A stretch of 64,000 bases of DNA from Elephas maximus indicus (Eukaryota; Chordata; Mammalia; Proboscidea; Elephantidae), in the NCBI RefSeq assembly GCF_024166365.1, contig NC_064824.1, forward strand, positions 44,864,608-44,928,607, read 5' to 3'. A model generated the notes under the pieces. It did no database searches. It was not told the origin of the DNA and worked only from the letters and a program-made list of their open reading frames with translations. Shown piece after piece: positions 46,571 to 57,511 of the stretch. Position 1 is the stretch's first letter, and each line of letters begins with the position of its first letter. A program made the translations under genes and the position numbers.

Positions 46571-48339
46571 AATTAATTCATGAAAATGTGGGAGTACGCG
46601 AGACAGGGAATTACATGGGGTTTAGGTGATAGGATCCATCATAAGGTAAAGGCTACACAAGGATCAACCATATCACACAGCCAGCTTAAACTAGGGTAGA
46701 TTCAAATGCTCTAGGAGCAACTTCTCAATGTCATTTAAACTGACAAAAGTACCTGATATTTCTGAACATATGAAGAAGACATGCTGACAACCAGCAGATA
46801 GTTTAAGATTGAATTAGTGCTACTTACAAACTACATAAACACTGAAAGATCATCTAACCAAAACCTGAGCTATTAGAGGGAAGAAGGAAGAATGGTTAAG
46901 GTTTTTTTTGTGAATAAAAGCTAAATTTACATTGTCCACAGGAAGTCAACAGATAATGCCCAAAACTGAAAAAATCAAGAGGTAATAATACAAGATTTTA
47001 TTCAGATATGGAGGTAAAAACCAAAATAACCAGCCAAAAAAGTTTTCAGAGCGTTTGTCTTTAGAGAGGGGGAATAGGAGGTTGTGACAGCCTCCAGCTG
47101 TCAGCATCTTTAGGGTCAACTGCAACTGCAAAGAATCACTTTTGTACAATATCACACTTCCTGGAACAATCCATACTGAGCAGGGTGAGGGGATAAATGC
47201 CTAATAATTTTGGTCCAATAGGGCAACTCTGATGGGCAATGTTCTGGAGAACAATCTGATATAAAGAGGCATCTGCTGCTTTCAGTAACAAGCCATGTAC
47301 AAGTAATTGATACTATATGGTTTTTGCCTTTGAAACTGTTTATTAAAAAAAAAAAAAAGGAAAAGAAACAGATTGTTTAAAAATATTTTCTAATTTTATT
47401 TATTTGGGTTCTCATGTTTTAGAAACCAATGTGATTTAAAAAATTTAAAACTAATGTATGACTTAAAACATACAGTTTTGACTAGAAGCAAGAAAGTGTT
47501 GAAATTCAATCTCCAAAAAAATAAAATGAGAGAGTTTGAAGCTTCTATTTTTGGTTAACAGCAGACTGGATCAACCTTCTTGCTTAGGCCAACAAAAAGC
47601 AATTCATAATAAAAATCAAAAAAATGTGCTGGTGTGAAATTACATAGCAAAATCTAGGACAAGGTAAACCAAAGAAAGGAGCCACACACCCAGTCACTTC
47701 TGTCCTAAGGGCATTTGCAGAACCAGAAGAAAAGACTAAGGAAAAAAAAAAAAAAAAGCTGAGCTACTGGTAGCTTTAGTGGCCCATGAAAGAAAGTCAA
47801 AGCTGGGGACTCAGATAAATCACCCAACTTACACTGAGGCCTTAAGGGTAACATTATCAGGATAAAGGAGAACTGAAAGTAAAGTAGAACTTCCATGGAC
47901 TTGCAGCCTCTGTTTAGTGTCACAATACAATAAAAGAAACCCCAAGCCTTGAACCCGAATTAAGCATATTTGGAACTGAGCACCCTTAGGTGTCTTTCAA
48001 AAACAAAGAAAAATTCCCCCTTGAGAAAGATATCATCATTCTAGGACTCATATACTTCTATAATATTTCAAATACAACTACCAGAATACAAGTACACACA
48101 CACAAAAATGCCGTGAGCTAAAGCCAGTAAAAACACATAAATTCGGCAACTAGAATTACCTGTCACACACAATAAATTAACTACAAATTCCATGCAAATA
48201 ATAACATAAAAAAGCCAAAACTGTAATTTTCAGCAGTAAACTAAAAATGGACATAGCTGATGTTTTAGACACAGATCCACATATTCATCCCAATGAACCC
48301 CAAAAAGGATAAAGTATTCCATGTAAAAACATCATGATA
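46571..48339. other. No gene seen
   Basis: AT-rich sequence with A runs at about 47345-47358 and 47740-47756. Possibly more decayed L1, but I cannot support boundaries. Short minus frames at 46946-47155 and 47705-47923 are incidental. Confidence 0.45.
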
Positions 48340-48690
48340 AAATAGCAGAAAATCTAAGACAAAGAGAATATTTTAAAAGACTGATGATTTCCTTCAAAGC
48401 AGCAAGAGTTGGACTGACAACTGACTCCTCAACATCAGTAACAGAGACCAAAAAACAGTGGAATATTATCTTCTAGGTGTTGAAAAACATATGACTACAA
48501 ACCTACAATTTAATATTCCCAAAACATTCAAGACTGAAGATGAAATAAAGACATTATAAGGTATGGAAAAAAATTAAAAGAAAATTGGCCATGAAGATAC
48601 TAGCATTAAGAACTTCTACAGGGTGTACTCAAGCAATATGAAAAGGAAAGATCCCAAAAGAAAAATCAAAGATGTAGGAAGAAACGAACA
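48340..48690 (+). repeat. Ancient L1 ORF1 C-terminal fragment
   Basis: Phrases AGCAGCAAGAGTTGGACTGA, AACAGTGGAATATTATCTTC, GATGAAATAAAGACATTATA and AGGGTGTACTCAAGCAATAT follow the C-terminal end of L1 ORF1 (compare 1640-1850 in the young L1). Plus orientation. Confidence 0.6.
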
Positions 48691-48741
48691 AAGAGAGTGG
48701 TAAATATACTGAACATCTAACTCAGCAGTGACGGTAGAGAA

Positions 48742-49196
48742 CAGCATCGTCCAACAGAAAAATAACACACCTTACATACGTAATTTAAAATTTTCTAGTA
48801 CCCACATTAAAAAAAGGTAAAACAAGGTGATATTAATTCATTATAATTTCAACATGTAATCAGAATTTTAAAAATGATATATTTTACATTATGTTTTAAC
48901 ACTAAGTCTCCTGAAATCTGGTCTGTATGTGACATGTACAGTACGCCATGATTCAGTTGGTAAATTTTTTCATCAGAAATACTTGATCTATATTTCTATA
49001 AAATTTACAGTTGAGAAAGTAGATCACGTACTTAAGATGTTTCAAATATACTTAAAAGTTTTCCAATAGCTGAACTGAGTATCAGTTTTCAAATTTAATA
49101 TTAAATAAGATGAAAAATTCAGCTCCTCACTCACACTAGCCTCATTTCAAGTGCTGAGTAGCCACATGCTGTTAAAGGCTGCTGTATGGGATAGCA
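48742..49196. mobile_element. Ancient DNA transposon-like element
   Basis: Begins ACAGCATCGTCCAACAGAAA, contains AATTTAAAATTTTCTAGTAC, CATTTCAAGTGCTGAGTAGC, and ends AAGGCTGCTGTATGGGATAGC. The ends are imperfect inverted repeats and the wording matches a common mammalian non-autonomous hAT-like repeat. Exact family not certain. Confidence 0.5.
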
Positions 49197-49288
49197 TAAG
49201 CACAGAACATGATTTCTGCAGTTAAATATTAAAACACAGACAATTTAATAGAAAAACTATGCAAAAGACTTAAAATGGCAATTTAAAA

Positions 49289-49338
49289 AAATCCAGTTGT
49301 CCAATAAACTTTTGAAAGTTTACTGGACAACTGGATTT
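49289..49338. repeat. 50-base near-perfect palindrome
   Basis: Left arm AAATCCAGTTGTCCAATAAAC (49289-49309) and right arm 49318-49338 are reverse complements with one mismatch. The eight bases between (TTTTGAAA) add three more pairs, leaving a two-base loop. In a minus-strand RNA the mismatch becomes a G-U pair. It lies at the left edge of an old L1 fragment. Function unknown. Confidence 0.9.
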
Positions 49339-50840
49339 GTGAACAGGGCAGTGCAAATTAAAAAACAGTAAGATAAAGCTACATTCATCAGGCTGGCAAA
49401 AATGAAAAAAGCACATACTGTTGGTGAGAATGTAGAAATTAAGGAAAATCTCAAATCCTGCTGGTGGGAGTATACATTGGTACATCTGTTTTGGAAGACG
49501 TTGGCAAAATCTACTGAAGTTGAAGATAAACATATATACCGTACAAAAACGCATGTTTATGTGTATAAAAATATATGTAAAAGAACACTGATAGCAGCAT
49601 ACCTATAATTGCTAAATGCTGGACATAATCCAAGTATTCATCAGCATTAAAAATAACAGAAAAACCATAAAAACCTGTTGCTGTTGAGTTAATCCTGACT
49701 GATACTGATACCACGTGTTACAGAGTAGAATGGCTGCATAGTGTTTTCTTGGGTGTAATCTTTATAGAAATGGATTGCCAGGCCTTTCTTTCTTCCACAG
49801 TGCCACTGGGTGGGTGGATTTGAACCACCAACCTTAGTTTAGTAGTTGAGGGCAAACTGCGCCAACTAGGGTCAGAATCAACTCGACAGCAACTGGTCAT
49901 CAACATTAACCAAAACCAAACCCACTGCTGTGAAGTAGATTCCAACCCACAGCCACCCTGTAAGACAGAGCAGGGAACTGCCCCATAGGGGTTCCAAGGC
50001 TGTAAATCCTTATGGAGGCAGACTGCCATATCTTCCTCCTGGGGAGCAGGTGGTGGGTTTGAACCGCCCACCTTTTGGTAGGCAGCTGAGCGCTTCAACC
50101 ACTGCTCTAACAAGGCTCTGGTTCATCAGCATAACCCACTCACTACTGTCGAATTGATTCCAACTCATAGCAAACCCATAGGGTTTCCAAGGTTGTAAAT
50201 ATCCACAGAAGCTGCCTGCCACATCTTTTTCCCACAGAGGTGCTGGTAGCTTGGAACCGCCGACCTTTCCCTTAGCAGTAGATCACAGGTTAGCAGTTGA
50301 TCGCTTTAGCCACCGCTCCACCAGGGCTCCTTTCACCAGCATTAGACGAGTTAAATTAGTTGAGGCTTACTCACAAAAAGACTTACTATATTATATAATA
50401 ATTACCATACTCCATAAATGCTATACTATAGTCATCACAGCAATGAAAATATATGAAGAGCAGCTAAATATAATAACAAGGTTAAGTCTTAGCGACTTCA
50501 GAGAAAAAAGACATGACATGATAATGTATAATTTCACTTACACATAGTTTAAAGACAGACAAAACTGTATTTTAGGAATACCAACATAAGTGGTTAAAAG
50601 AAATACTAGAATGAAAAGCAGTAAAAACCATAAAAATCAGAACAGTGTTAACCTCCAGAAAGGGTGAAAAGGAGGGAATGATTAGAAATGCACGAAGGGA
50701 GGAACGATTCTCAGGCACCAGCAATGTTCTAGTTCTTGACTTTGGTAGTGGTTAGAATGCTTGCTTTATATAATTGTTCATTATACTCCACTTCCATGTG
50801 CTGTGCACTCTTCTGAATATTCAGTATTTTACCACAAAAA
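49339..50840 (+). repeat. Ancient L1 3' end, split by three AfroSINEs
   Basis: Part one (49339-49646): GCTGGTGGGAGTATACATTG, GATAGCAGCATACC, ATTCATCAGCATTA, the L1 ORF2 C terminus. Part two (50341-50840): AGACAAAACTGTATTTTAGG, GTGTTAACCTCCAGAAAGGG, ACTTTGGTAGTGG, TCAGTATTTTACCAC, the L1 3'UTR. The intervening 0.7 kb is the AfroSINE cluster. Confidence 0.75.
49655..50331 (-). mobile_element. Three successive AfroSINEs at one target site
   Basis: Copies at 49655-49870, 49910-50117 and 50135-50331, all minus and long subtype. Four target copies punctuate them: ATTCATCAGCATTAA (49636-49650), GTCATCAACATTAA (49896-49909), TTCATCAGCATAA (50122-50134) and TTCACCAGCATTA (50332-50344). A short plus-strand tail piece (GTCAGAATCAACTCGACAGC) lies at 49871-49895. 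Confidence 0.87.
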
Positions 50841-51700
50841 AAAAGATATAAAGAATTGTATCTTAGGCACTTTAACTGCCCCACTATAATTATTTTCTGT
50901 TATAAGTTGGAAACTATTTGGTTCACTAGAAAAAAAAACTTAAGGCACAGGATTCTAATTTTGAGTCCATATTACATGATTACATTCAGAAAGGAATAAG
51001 TACAAGAATATGATAAATAGGACTCACTGCCAAATACACAGAAAGTCAAACTCAGAAAATAAATAACGTTAATAGCATATCCCAAAAGACCCTTTACAGA
51101 ATTAAATAATATCAATGCAATAAACATGAGCAAGTTTAGATGATAATCTTTCAAAGTATCTTTACAAAAGAAGGTATTTGAAAGATGTGGAATGTTTTAA
51201 GATTGTATAAACAGAAGGTGAAAAAAGGACTGTTATTTTACAATAAAGTTTTATTAATTTAAGTGTATGAATTCTTAAATATTTTTAATTAATTCTGTGT
51301 TGATAGCAGCACTCATTATTTCCCCCCAAAATAAAAACGTAGCACTTAATTGAGGAGCAACCAAAGGCTTAAAATCCAAGGCTAGGACCCAAAGAAACTT
51401 AAGACAAAATACTCATTTTAAAAACACGGTATTTACACTACAGTAAAAGAAAACTTTATGATGTCGCTTCTCTCTTTACCAACCATAAAACTCATGACCC
51501 AGAACTAAATAACCTAATATCCCTCTCTGAGAACAGGCACAGGTTTTGTGTTGCAATAGCAACACAAGATGTGGAGGGAAATTCTTCCACTCAAGACTTC
51601 CCTGACTGTTCCTTCCCTCAAGCCGCTCCAGAATTCCAAGAAGGGTTGCGAGGTAAGGACTGAAGAGCACAACACGTAAAATACAAGCAATGCATCTGGT
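50841..51700. other. No gene seen; approach to the CpG island
   Basis: AT-rich to about 51450, then GC content rises. No repeat identified. Minus frames at 51476-51827 overlap the rising-GC zone and have no domain. Confidence 0.5.
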
Positions 51701-52126
51701 GCCAGAAGCTGGTCAAAATGCACACACGGGGTTTGTCTCTGTCCCTAGACAGGGCCCCTGCCCGAGCTGAGGAAGCAGTTAGCAAGTCACCTGCTGAGGC
51801 TCCACAGATCCCATTTCTTACACCCAAGCATCACGTTCCTCGTTCACCACCAAGTTGAGTCGTCATCCCGCTGTAAATCTACTCTCCTGAAGACTCCCTG
51901 CGCTCGTCAGAGATTCGGCGGCGGCCTCACCATGAGGCCATGAAACAGAACGAGCCCGCCTGGTCCTGGCCTGTCTGGCCTAGACAAGCCTGCCCCGTCC
52001 CCGCATTCCCAGTCTCTTCAGCCTCCCATCCACCCCCTTTCGCTTCGTCTTTCAACACTGGCGTCCCTGTCCCTCGTTCTGAGGCCAAGCTATCCCAATT
52101 TACCTCTCAAATAAAATCCTGCTTAC

Positions 52127-52440
52127 CAGGGCACAGACGGAAATCCAGCGACCCCGGGAACAGCTTCTCAGGCTTGCCTCACCGCCTACTTAGCTTGGAT
52201 TTCACCAGCTGGTGCCAACGGCACGCAACCACTCCCGACATGCCCCGCTCACGCACCGCCTCGCCCACCCCACCCCATTCGCGCCCAAACACGTGACCTC
52301 TTTTCGCCTCTGTCCACGCCCACTTCCGTTCCTCCACTTTCCCTTAGGAGGGAGGAGGGGGCGGGGGTAGTTAAAGAGTAACGACTTCCTCCTCTTCCCT
52401 GCCCCCGCCCCCTACCCCTGCTACAACTTCTTCCGGGTCA
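52127..52440 (-). other. Probable first exon of a minus-strand gene
   Basis: On the minus strand a consensus donor CCCTG|GTAAGC lies with the last exon base at 52127, inside the CpG island and upstream of the plus-strand promoter. The transcription start is probably near the ETS site at 52430; the upper boundary is approximate. The exon includes a short frame (MSGVVACRWHQ..., 20 codons, 52179-52241), possibly an upstream ORF or nothing. A second possible donor (CATG|GTGAGG) lies near 51931. Product unknown. Confidence 0.45.
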
Positions 52441-52660
52441 CGAGCGCCTCTGCGCCTTCTGGGAAACCATCTCATTTCCTCCCCTCCCCCTCCTCCTGCC
52501 CTCAACCAACCAGCCTCCCGTCAGAGAGGGACATGCGCAGTGAGTGCCTCCCATCTCTTCTACCCGAGCCCCCCCTCCCCCCCAAGCAGAGAGACCCCAG
52601 CAGCAGCAGCAGCTGATGATGAAGAGAGAGGCAGTGGCAGAGGGGGGGCACCTTTTATTT

Positions 52661-52670
52661 CTATTTTTAA
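52661..52670 (+). promoter_or_regulatory. MEF2 / TATA-like element
   Basis: CTATTTTTAA fits the MEF2 consensus YTAWWWWTAR exactly and also resembles a TATA box. It is about 30 bases upstream of the likely start of the plus-strand exon (about 52700). Binding is inferred. Confidence 0.4.
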
Positions 52671-52699
52671 AGGGACAGGACACTAATTTTACCCCACTT

Positions 52700-52998
52700 C
52701 AACCTTGAATTGAGGGGGGGTGGGGGGAAGGCGGCTGAGCTCCTTCCCCCACCCTCCAGCCGGGAGCCCTGAGAGGGGGATTGAGCCTGAGAGAGAAGGA
52801 AAAGGAGTTTCTTCTTCTTCGAAACCCCCCATCCACGACTCCTACCCCCTCACCCCTCCACTCGCCTCCCTCCCGAGCCCCCTCCACCCTCCTCCTCTTT
52901 GGCCGTGAGAGGAGGAGAGAAAGAGACCAAAAGCCTCTTAGCAACACAGACCCTTCTCTGCTGCTGCTGCTGTTGCTGCTGGCTGCTGCTGTTGCTGT

Positions 52999-53030
<32 letters not shown>

Positions 53031-53207
53031 CTGCTGCTGCTGCTGCTTGGCCCTGGCTGGAGACATCTCACTACACCCAGGAGCAGCCACTTCCCCAGCT
53101 CTCCTCCTCCTCCTTCGCCTCCTCCTCCTCTACTCCCCCCCTTTATTACCCTTTGTGTCATCCTCCACAGCTCCAGGGAAGGGACTCAAAAGTGGGGGGC
53201 AGGAAAG
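52700..53207 (+). other. Non-coding first exon (5'UTR) of a plus-strand gene
   Basis: GC-rich sequence ending at a near-perfect donor, AAAG|GTAAGTG (last base 53207). The long frames that cross it (52781-53251 and 52899-53438) open at non-ATG codons and are low-complexity (poly-Leu, poly-Ala), so this is read as 5'UTR, with coding exons beyond the window. The start is placed just after the MEF2/TATA-like element and is approximate. I cannot name the gene. Confidence 0.65.
52958..53047 (+). repeat. CTG-rich triplet tract in the 5'UTR
   Basis: Thirty consecutive triplets, mostly CTG, with TTG, GCTGG-shifted and GTG interruptions; the longest uninterrupted CTG run is about eight. Transcribed from the plus promoter it would give a CUG-rich 5'UTR; from the other strand, CAG. 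A CTCCTC-rich tract follows at 53100-53132. Confidence 0.97.
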
Positions 53208-55499
53208 GTAAGTGTGTCTGTGGGGGCTTCATTGCCTTCCTCTGGCTCTGACTTTCACTCCGGGGCAACAGTAACACCAAACCACATACGCAGTGGAGCT
53301 CGGGGGTGGTGCTGGGGGGTGAAGGAGGGGTTGGAGTGGGGAGGGGTGTGCGAGGTGGGGTGCCCATCCTGTCAGGGCAGGAAGGGCACTTTTATTTTTA
53401 TTTGTTGTTGTCAAAAGTGGTTTCTCTTCTCCAGCTAACATCTGATTGTGTCTTGCTCCAATGGGGGAGAATACAAAAACAACCCCCTCCTTCCTCCAAT
53501 GAGGCGCCAGGGAAAGAGACAGAAAGATGCACACTTTCTAAATGTCACTTAAAAAAATTCATTTGGAGAGCTTTTCTCCTCTTTCCTCAGAAAAAGCTCC
53601 ACTGCATTTGTTTCTGAGTAGGAAAATGTCGGGGTCTGGATTGTATTGAAACTGGTTATCCATTTGTAGACCTGAGTGTTTTCCCCTATTTAGCCCTGTA
53701 TGTGATTTGGATATTGACTTCAGTGTTGGAACAGACTTGATTGGTTTTTGCTTTGGGGTTTTAATTTTCCGGTTTTTCGTTTTGTCTCACTTGCATAGGA
53801 AATATTCAAAATTTTAGTTGATAGAGGCCTTTCATTAGGTTTTGACTTTTATATTGCATTTTGTGTTGTGTTTTAATTCATGTATCAGTATATAAGTTCA
53901 AACCTCAAAAATCTTAAACTTTAAATACCACTGGTATTGTTTTTTGTCAATACATGTTCCTGATAACTTGTTTTCCATAAGATGAGAATAGTAGTTATTT
54001 CATAATTGATCTGGTAATTTTTCTAATCTTTGTAACTTCTTTGAACATGTAATCGCCATTGAAAACTTTATGTTGTTCTGGCTTCATGGAAGGCCAAACC
54101 TCTCCATCAATAGTTTGCTGCATTGGTACCACTTTCAGTTTTAACTGAATTATTTATTTACTGTTGTAAATTGAGATGAGTTTTTCATCTCATGGGGTAC
54201 TGAACCAAATTGCTCACTGTATGTGAAAGGAGACAGATTTCTAAAATATGTTCCTGAGTAAAAGAAATCATGAAGTTGTAGTTAGTGTATTAATTGTAGT
54301 TAGAAATGTACTAAAAGAAAAATCCAGATTTAAGTTTATAGAATAACAATCTTCATGAAAATCACTATGCTCCATTTTTACATGGTATAGTCTTAGTGAA
54401 TGGCTCTCATGTTTAGTGTGACATTTTATTTCGCAAATACTAGAAAATTTGTTTCTGATGTAGGCCTTTTACTGGGGCTTATATTGGAAAGTGTCATTTT
54501 GTTTCCTATATAAATTTCTTTATCCTTTCCTTGAAGATGGATGCATACATGCATATATACCCACACACACACTCTCTCTTTCACACACTCAAACACACAC
54601 ATTCTCACACCCTTTTTGTAACAGCATTGGTATTTCTGATCCCATAATGGATGTCAGCAAAAAATATTTTTCTATAAAGTAGCAATTTTGTGATCAGACT
54701 GGCAATATGAAAACAGCAATTTAATCAACTAGAAATGATTGAAGAAAAATAAACCTAGGAGGACATTTGACGTAAATAATATAAAGACATGATAATAGTT
54801 ATTTATTTTTTTATTTTCTTGATGAAAATCCCGAGACATAATATACTCATTCTAGTAGCAGAATAGCAGAATAGTAAAATTTTAATTACCAACTGTGTGC
54901 AATTAGATGTTTACACACAGGAAAGAAACTGTATAACAGTAAACAACATGATCTTATTTCTCTCCTTTCTGTTATAAATTCAAACAGTTCTTACCTTTCT
55001 CTGGGGTGTACTTGGTGCACTTAAGCAGAAACCTGTACCAAGTTCAAGTTTTTCCCACTACATCAATACTTCTAAGTCCACTTAGGATTTCTTGTCTTCA
55101 CTTAAAACCTCAGTAACTTTAACTTAAAACACAAAACAAAAAAACTTTAACTTAGGAGATAGAAAAGTAGAACTTAGTGAAGAAATCAGTTTTAAGTAAA
55201 GCAAATTGTATAGCTAATTGGGGTGGTTTAAGATAGTTGCTCAATATGCAGCTGAGTAAAAACTTACAGTCTTGAGTATAGTACCTTTCCTTAGGTTCTG
55301 TTTTTCCTTTGAAGATATTCCTTCTCCCACTCCCACCCTCCCCCCAGGGTAACCCTTTATGGTTTGATGATTTCAGACTTTCTCTAAGTCAGATAATGAT
55401 TTAAATTTTAAAAAACTCTTTAATGTGTTTTTATTATGGCTTAATTTTTAGGCATTGAGAACTATTGATATTTTAGGATTGTACTTTTTCAGCTAGGTA

Positions 55500-55665
55500 T
55501 GATCTTGGAGGTCACTTTATCCAACTCTTCGTTTTCCATATTCTGAACTTCAGAGAGCTTAAAGGACTTGCCCAGGCTTCCATGGCCTGTAAGTAGACAG
55601 AGCAGGGACCTGAACTCGAGTCTTTTGACCATCACTCTGTTACACTACCTCATTTTCTTTTGTCC
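55500..55665 (+). repeat. MIR-family SINE (MIR3-like)
   Basis: TTGGAGGTCACTTTATCCAA, AAAGGACTTGCCCAGGCTTC, AGCAGGGACCTGAACTCGAG, GACCATCACTCTGTTACACT follow the MIR3-type consensus in order. Ancient. Nearby 56030-56075 (CACAGTGCCTGGTGCATAGT) and 56690-56760 (CATCTGTTGACACC, TGGTCCCTGAAG) are further ancient MIR/L2-type scraps. Confidence 0.7.
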
Positions 55666-56771
55666 GAAATGAAACTATTACAATTAACTGTTTTATATGA
55701 AGGCATATTCTTCTGATAATAAGGCACATAGCTCTAAAACCATAACTGTGTCCATTTATAATTTAGTAATTTGTTGTTGATTTTCTTTAGGAAATACTGG
55801 TTTTACCCACTGTGGATTATTGCTATTTTGAGAATCATTTCAGCTTTTCTTAATGCTTACTTTATCGCCAGTACTTCCAATTCAACACTAAATATGCATC
55901 TTTCTCTCAAGGATCCATGTTTATAAGAAGAAGTAGAATGCCACCTGTATTACAAATGTTTACTTTTGATTCTTCATCTATGAACTACTTAAGGAAAAAA
56001 TTTTATTTTTTAACGTTTATATCTGTCATTCCTAGCACAGTGCCTGGTGCATAGTAGGCCCTATTAGTTATTTGCCATAATACCTTTTAGTTTTAGAGTT
56101 AGGTGTATTTTAATTTGTTTCCTCACACATATGGGATTCTTTCTCTCCATCTCTTTCTTTTTCCTCTCCTTACTACTCCAGTGTCTTCACTACTACAATT
56201 TTTTTTTTCACTGCTGCTCTCACTTTTTCCAGTTAACAGCCAGATTAAATTCTGTCAGCAATATATTACTCATAATAAGACGTAAATGCATATATTCCCT
56301 TCTCATCCATGTACAGGATACATTTGACAAAAGTGATTTATTTTGAATAAGGGATGATCAAAAAATTTCACTTAAAAAGGTAGTAGCAAATATTCAGGAT
56401 ACACTTAAACTTCGTTTCTTTAGGGACTGCTGCAGTAATAGGGCATAGGCCGCTTTTACCAGCTCTATAAAGCAACTGTTACTTAGGTGACGTGTTTCCC
56501 TGACTTTGTTTTTTTGGTCCTTACCCAGACAATTATCAGCTTTCCAGTTTTCTATGGATATGAAGAATTACTCCTAGTCATCAGTGGGACCCAATGAAGT
56601 CAGCCAGAAAGCCTATGTCCAACTAATGTACTTTTGCAAACTTGTCTGGATTTTGAATGTATGTGCGAAAACAAATTGTATTTAGCTATTTATTAAACAT
56701 CTGTTGACACCTACTGTCTGCCAGATACTGTGCTTAGGCATTTGAGAAGCAAAAGATGGTCCCTGAAGTTT

Positions 56772-56988
56772 AACGAGGAGCCCTGGTGGTGCAGTGGTTA
56801 AGCACTCAGGTGCTAACCGAAAGGTTGGCCGTTTGAACCCACCAGCTGCTCCATAGGAGAAGGATGTGGCGGTCTGCTTCTGTAAAGATTACAACCTTGG
56901 AAACTCTATGGGGCAGTTCTGCTCTGTCCTGTAGGGTCGCTATGAGCTGGAATTTACTCGATAGCAGTGGATTTGGTTTTGGGTTTGG
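56772..56988 (+). mobile_element. AfroSINE, long subtype
   Basis: GAGGAGCCCTGGTGGTGCAG head, central segment retained (GAAGGATGTGGCGGTCTGC), tail GGGTCGCTATGAGCTGGAAT ending in TTTGGTTTTGGGTTT. Weak TSD AGTTTAAC / AGTTTAAT. Confidence 0.94.
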
Positions 56989-57511
56989 CAGTTTAATGTA
57001 AACAGATATCTTGTGTTTCAAATTGTATTATATCATTATGTTGATGTTTCTACATAAATTTTATTAGTTAAATGGATACTGTTAGGTGGAAAAATGCATG
57101 TTAAGAAGGTTATTGCTGTATTTTATTAAAATACAAACATAAAGAAAAATTTTCCACTTGATAATGTATTCTGGAGATTTTTACTATATATATACTTCAC
57201 TCACTTTAGGCCATAAAAACAGCATGTGGCTACCATGGCTGGGTTTTAGAGCTGATCATAATGCTTTCATTTGAAGATCACCGATACCGTTCGTTAAAGT
57301 AACTCTTATTAAATGGTTCTTAAAAAAAAAAAAAAAAAAAACAGAAAAACTCTCTATAATTTTTTTTTCTGAAAAGTAACTTTTTTTTTTACATCTTATA
57401 TAATAGGTTATTTTTCATGGTTTCTTGAAAGATATACATTTTCCTTTTAAGTTTTTAGATGTTTCTACCATATTTTAAGCAAATCTAACAGTGTGAGTTA
57501 ATTATCATAAT

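Larger units (their letters stand above)
51700..53400. promoter_or_regulatory. CpG island with bidirectional promoter
   Basis: The only GC-rich, CpG-containing block in the window, free of transposons, which is typical of a constitutive mammalian promoter. It holds GC boxes (GGGGGCGGGGGT near 52358; CCCCCGCCCC near 52401) and ETS-type sites (ACTTCCG near 52322; CTTCCGG at 52430). It also has an E-box CACGTG (52290-52295, reading GTCACGTG on the minus strand), an NRF1-like CATGCGCA (52532-52539) and a MEF2/TATA-like CTATTTTTAA (52661-52670). Divergent donors at 53208 (plus) and 52126 (minus) argue for two transcripts. Confidence 0.85.

Noticed and set aside
49636..50344. Regularly spaced direct repeats that might look like a CRISPR array
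   Set aside because: They are target-site duplications around SINEs about 200 bases apart, in a mammalian genome.
52850..53161. Minus-strand Ser/Gln-rich frame of 103 residues
   Set aside because: Simply the complement of the CTG and CTC tracts in the plus-strand exon, with no domain.
52700..53207. Naming the plus-strand gene from its CTG-rich 5'UTR
   Set aside because: Several mammalian genes have CTG- or CAG-rich first exons. No coding sequence is present to discriminate, so any name would be a guess.
52781..53438. Poly-Leu / poly-Ala frames of 156 and 179 residues over the CTG tract
   Set aside because: They open at non-ATG codons, are low-complexity across the repeat, and run through a consensus splice donor at 53208. 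They are best explained as 5'UTR, not CDS.
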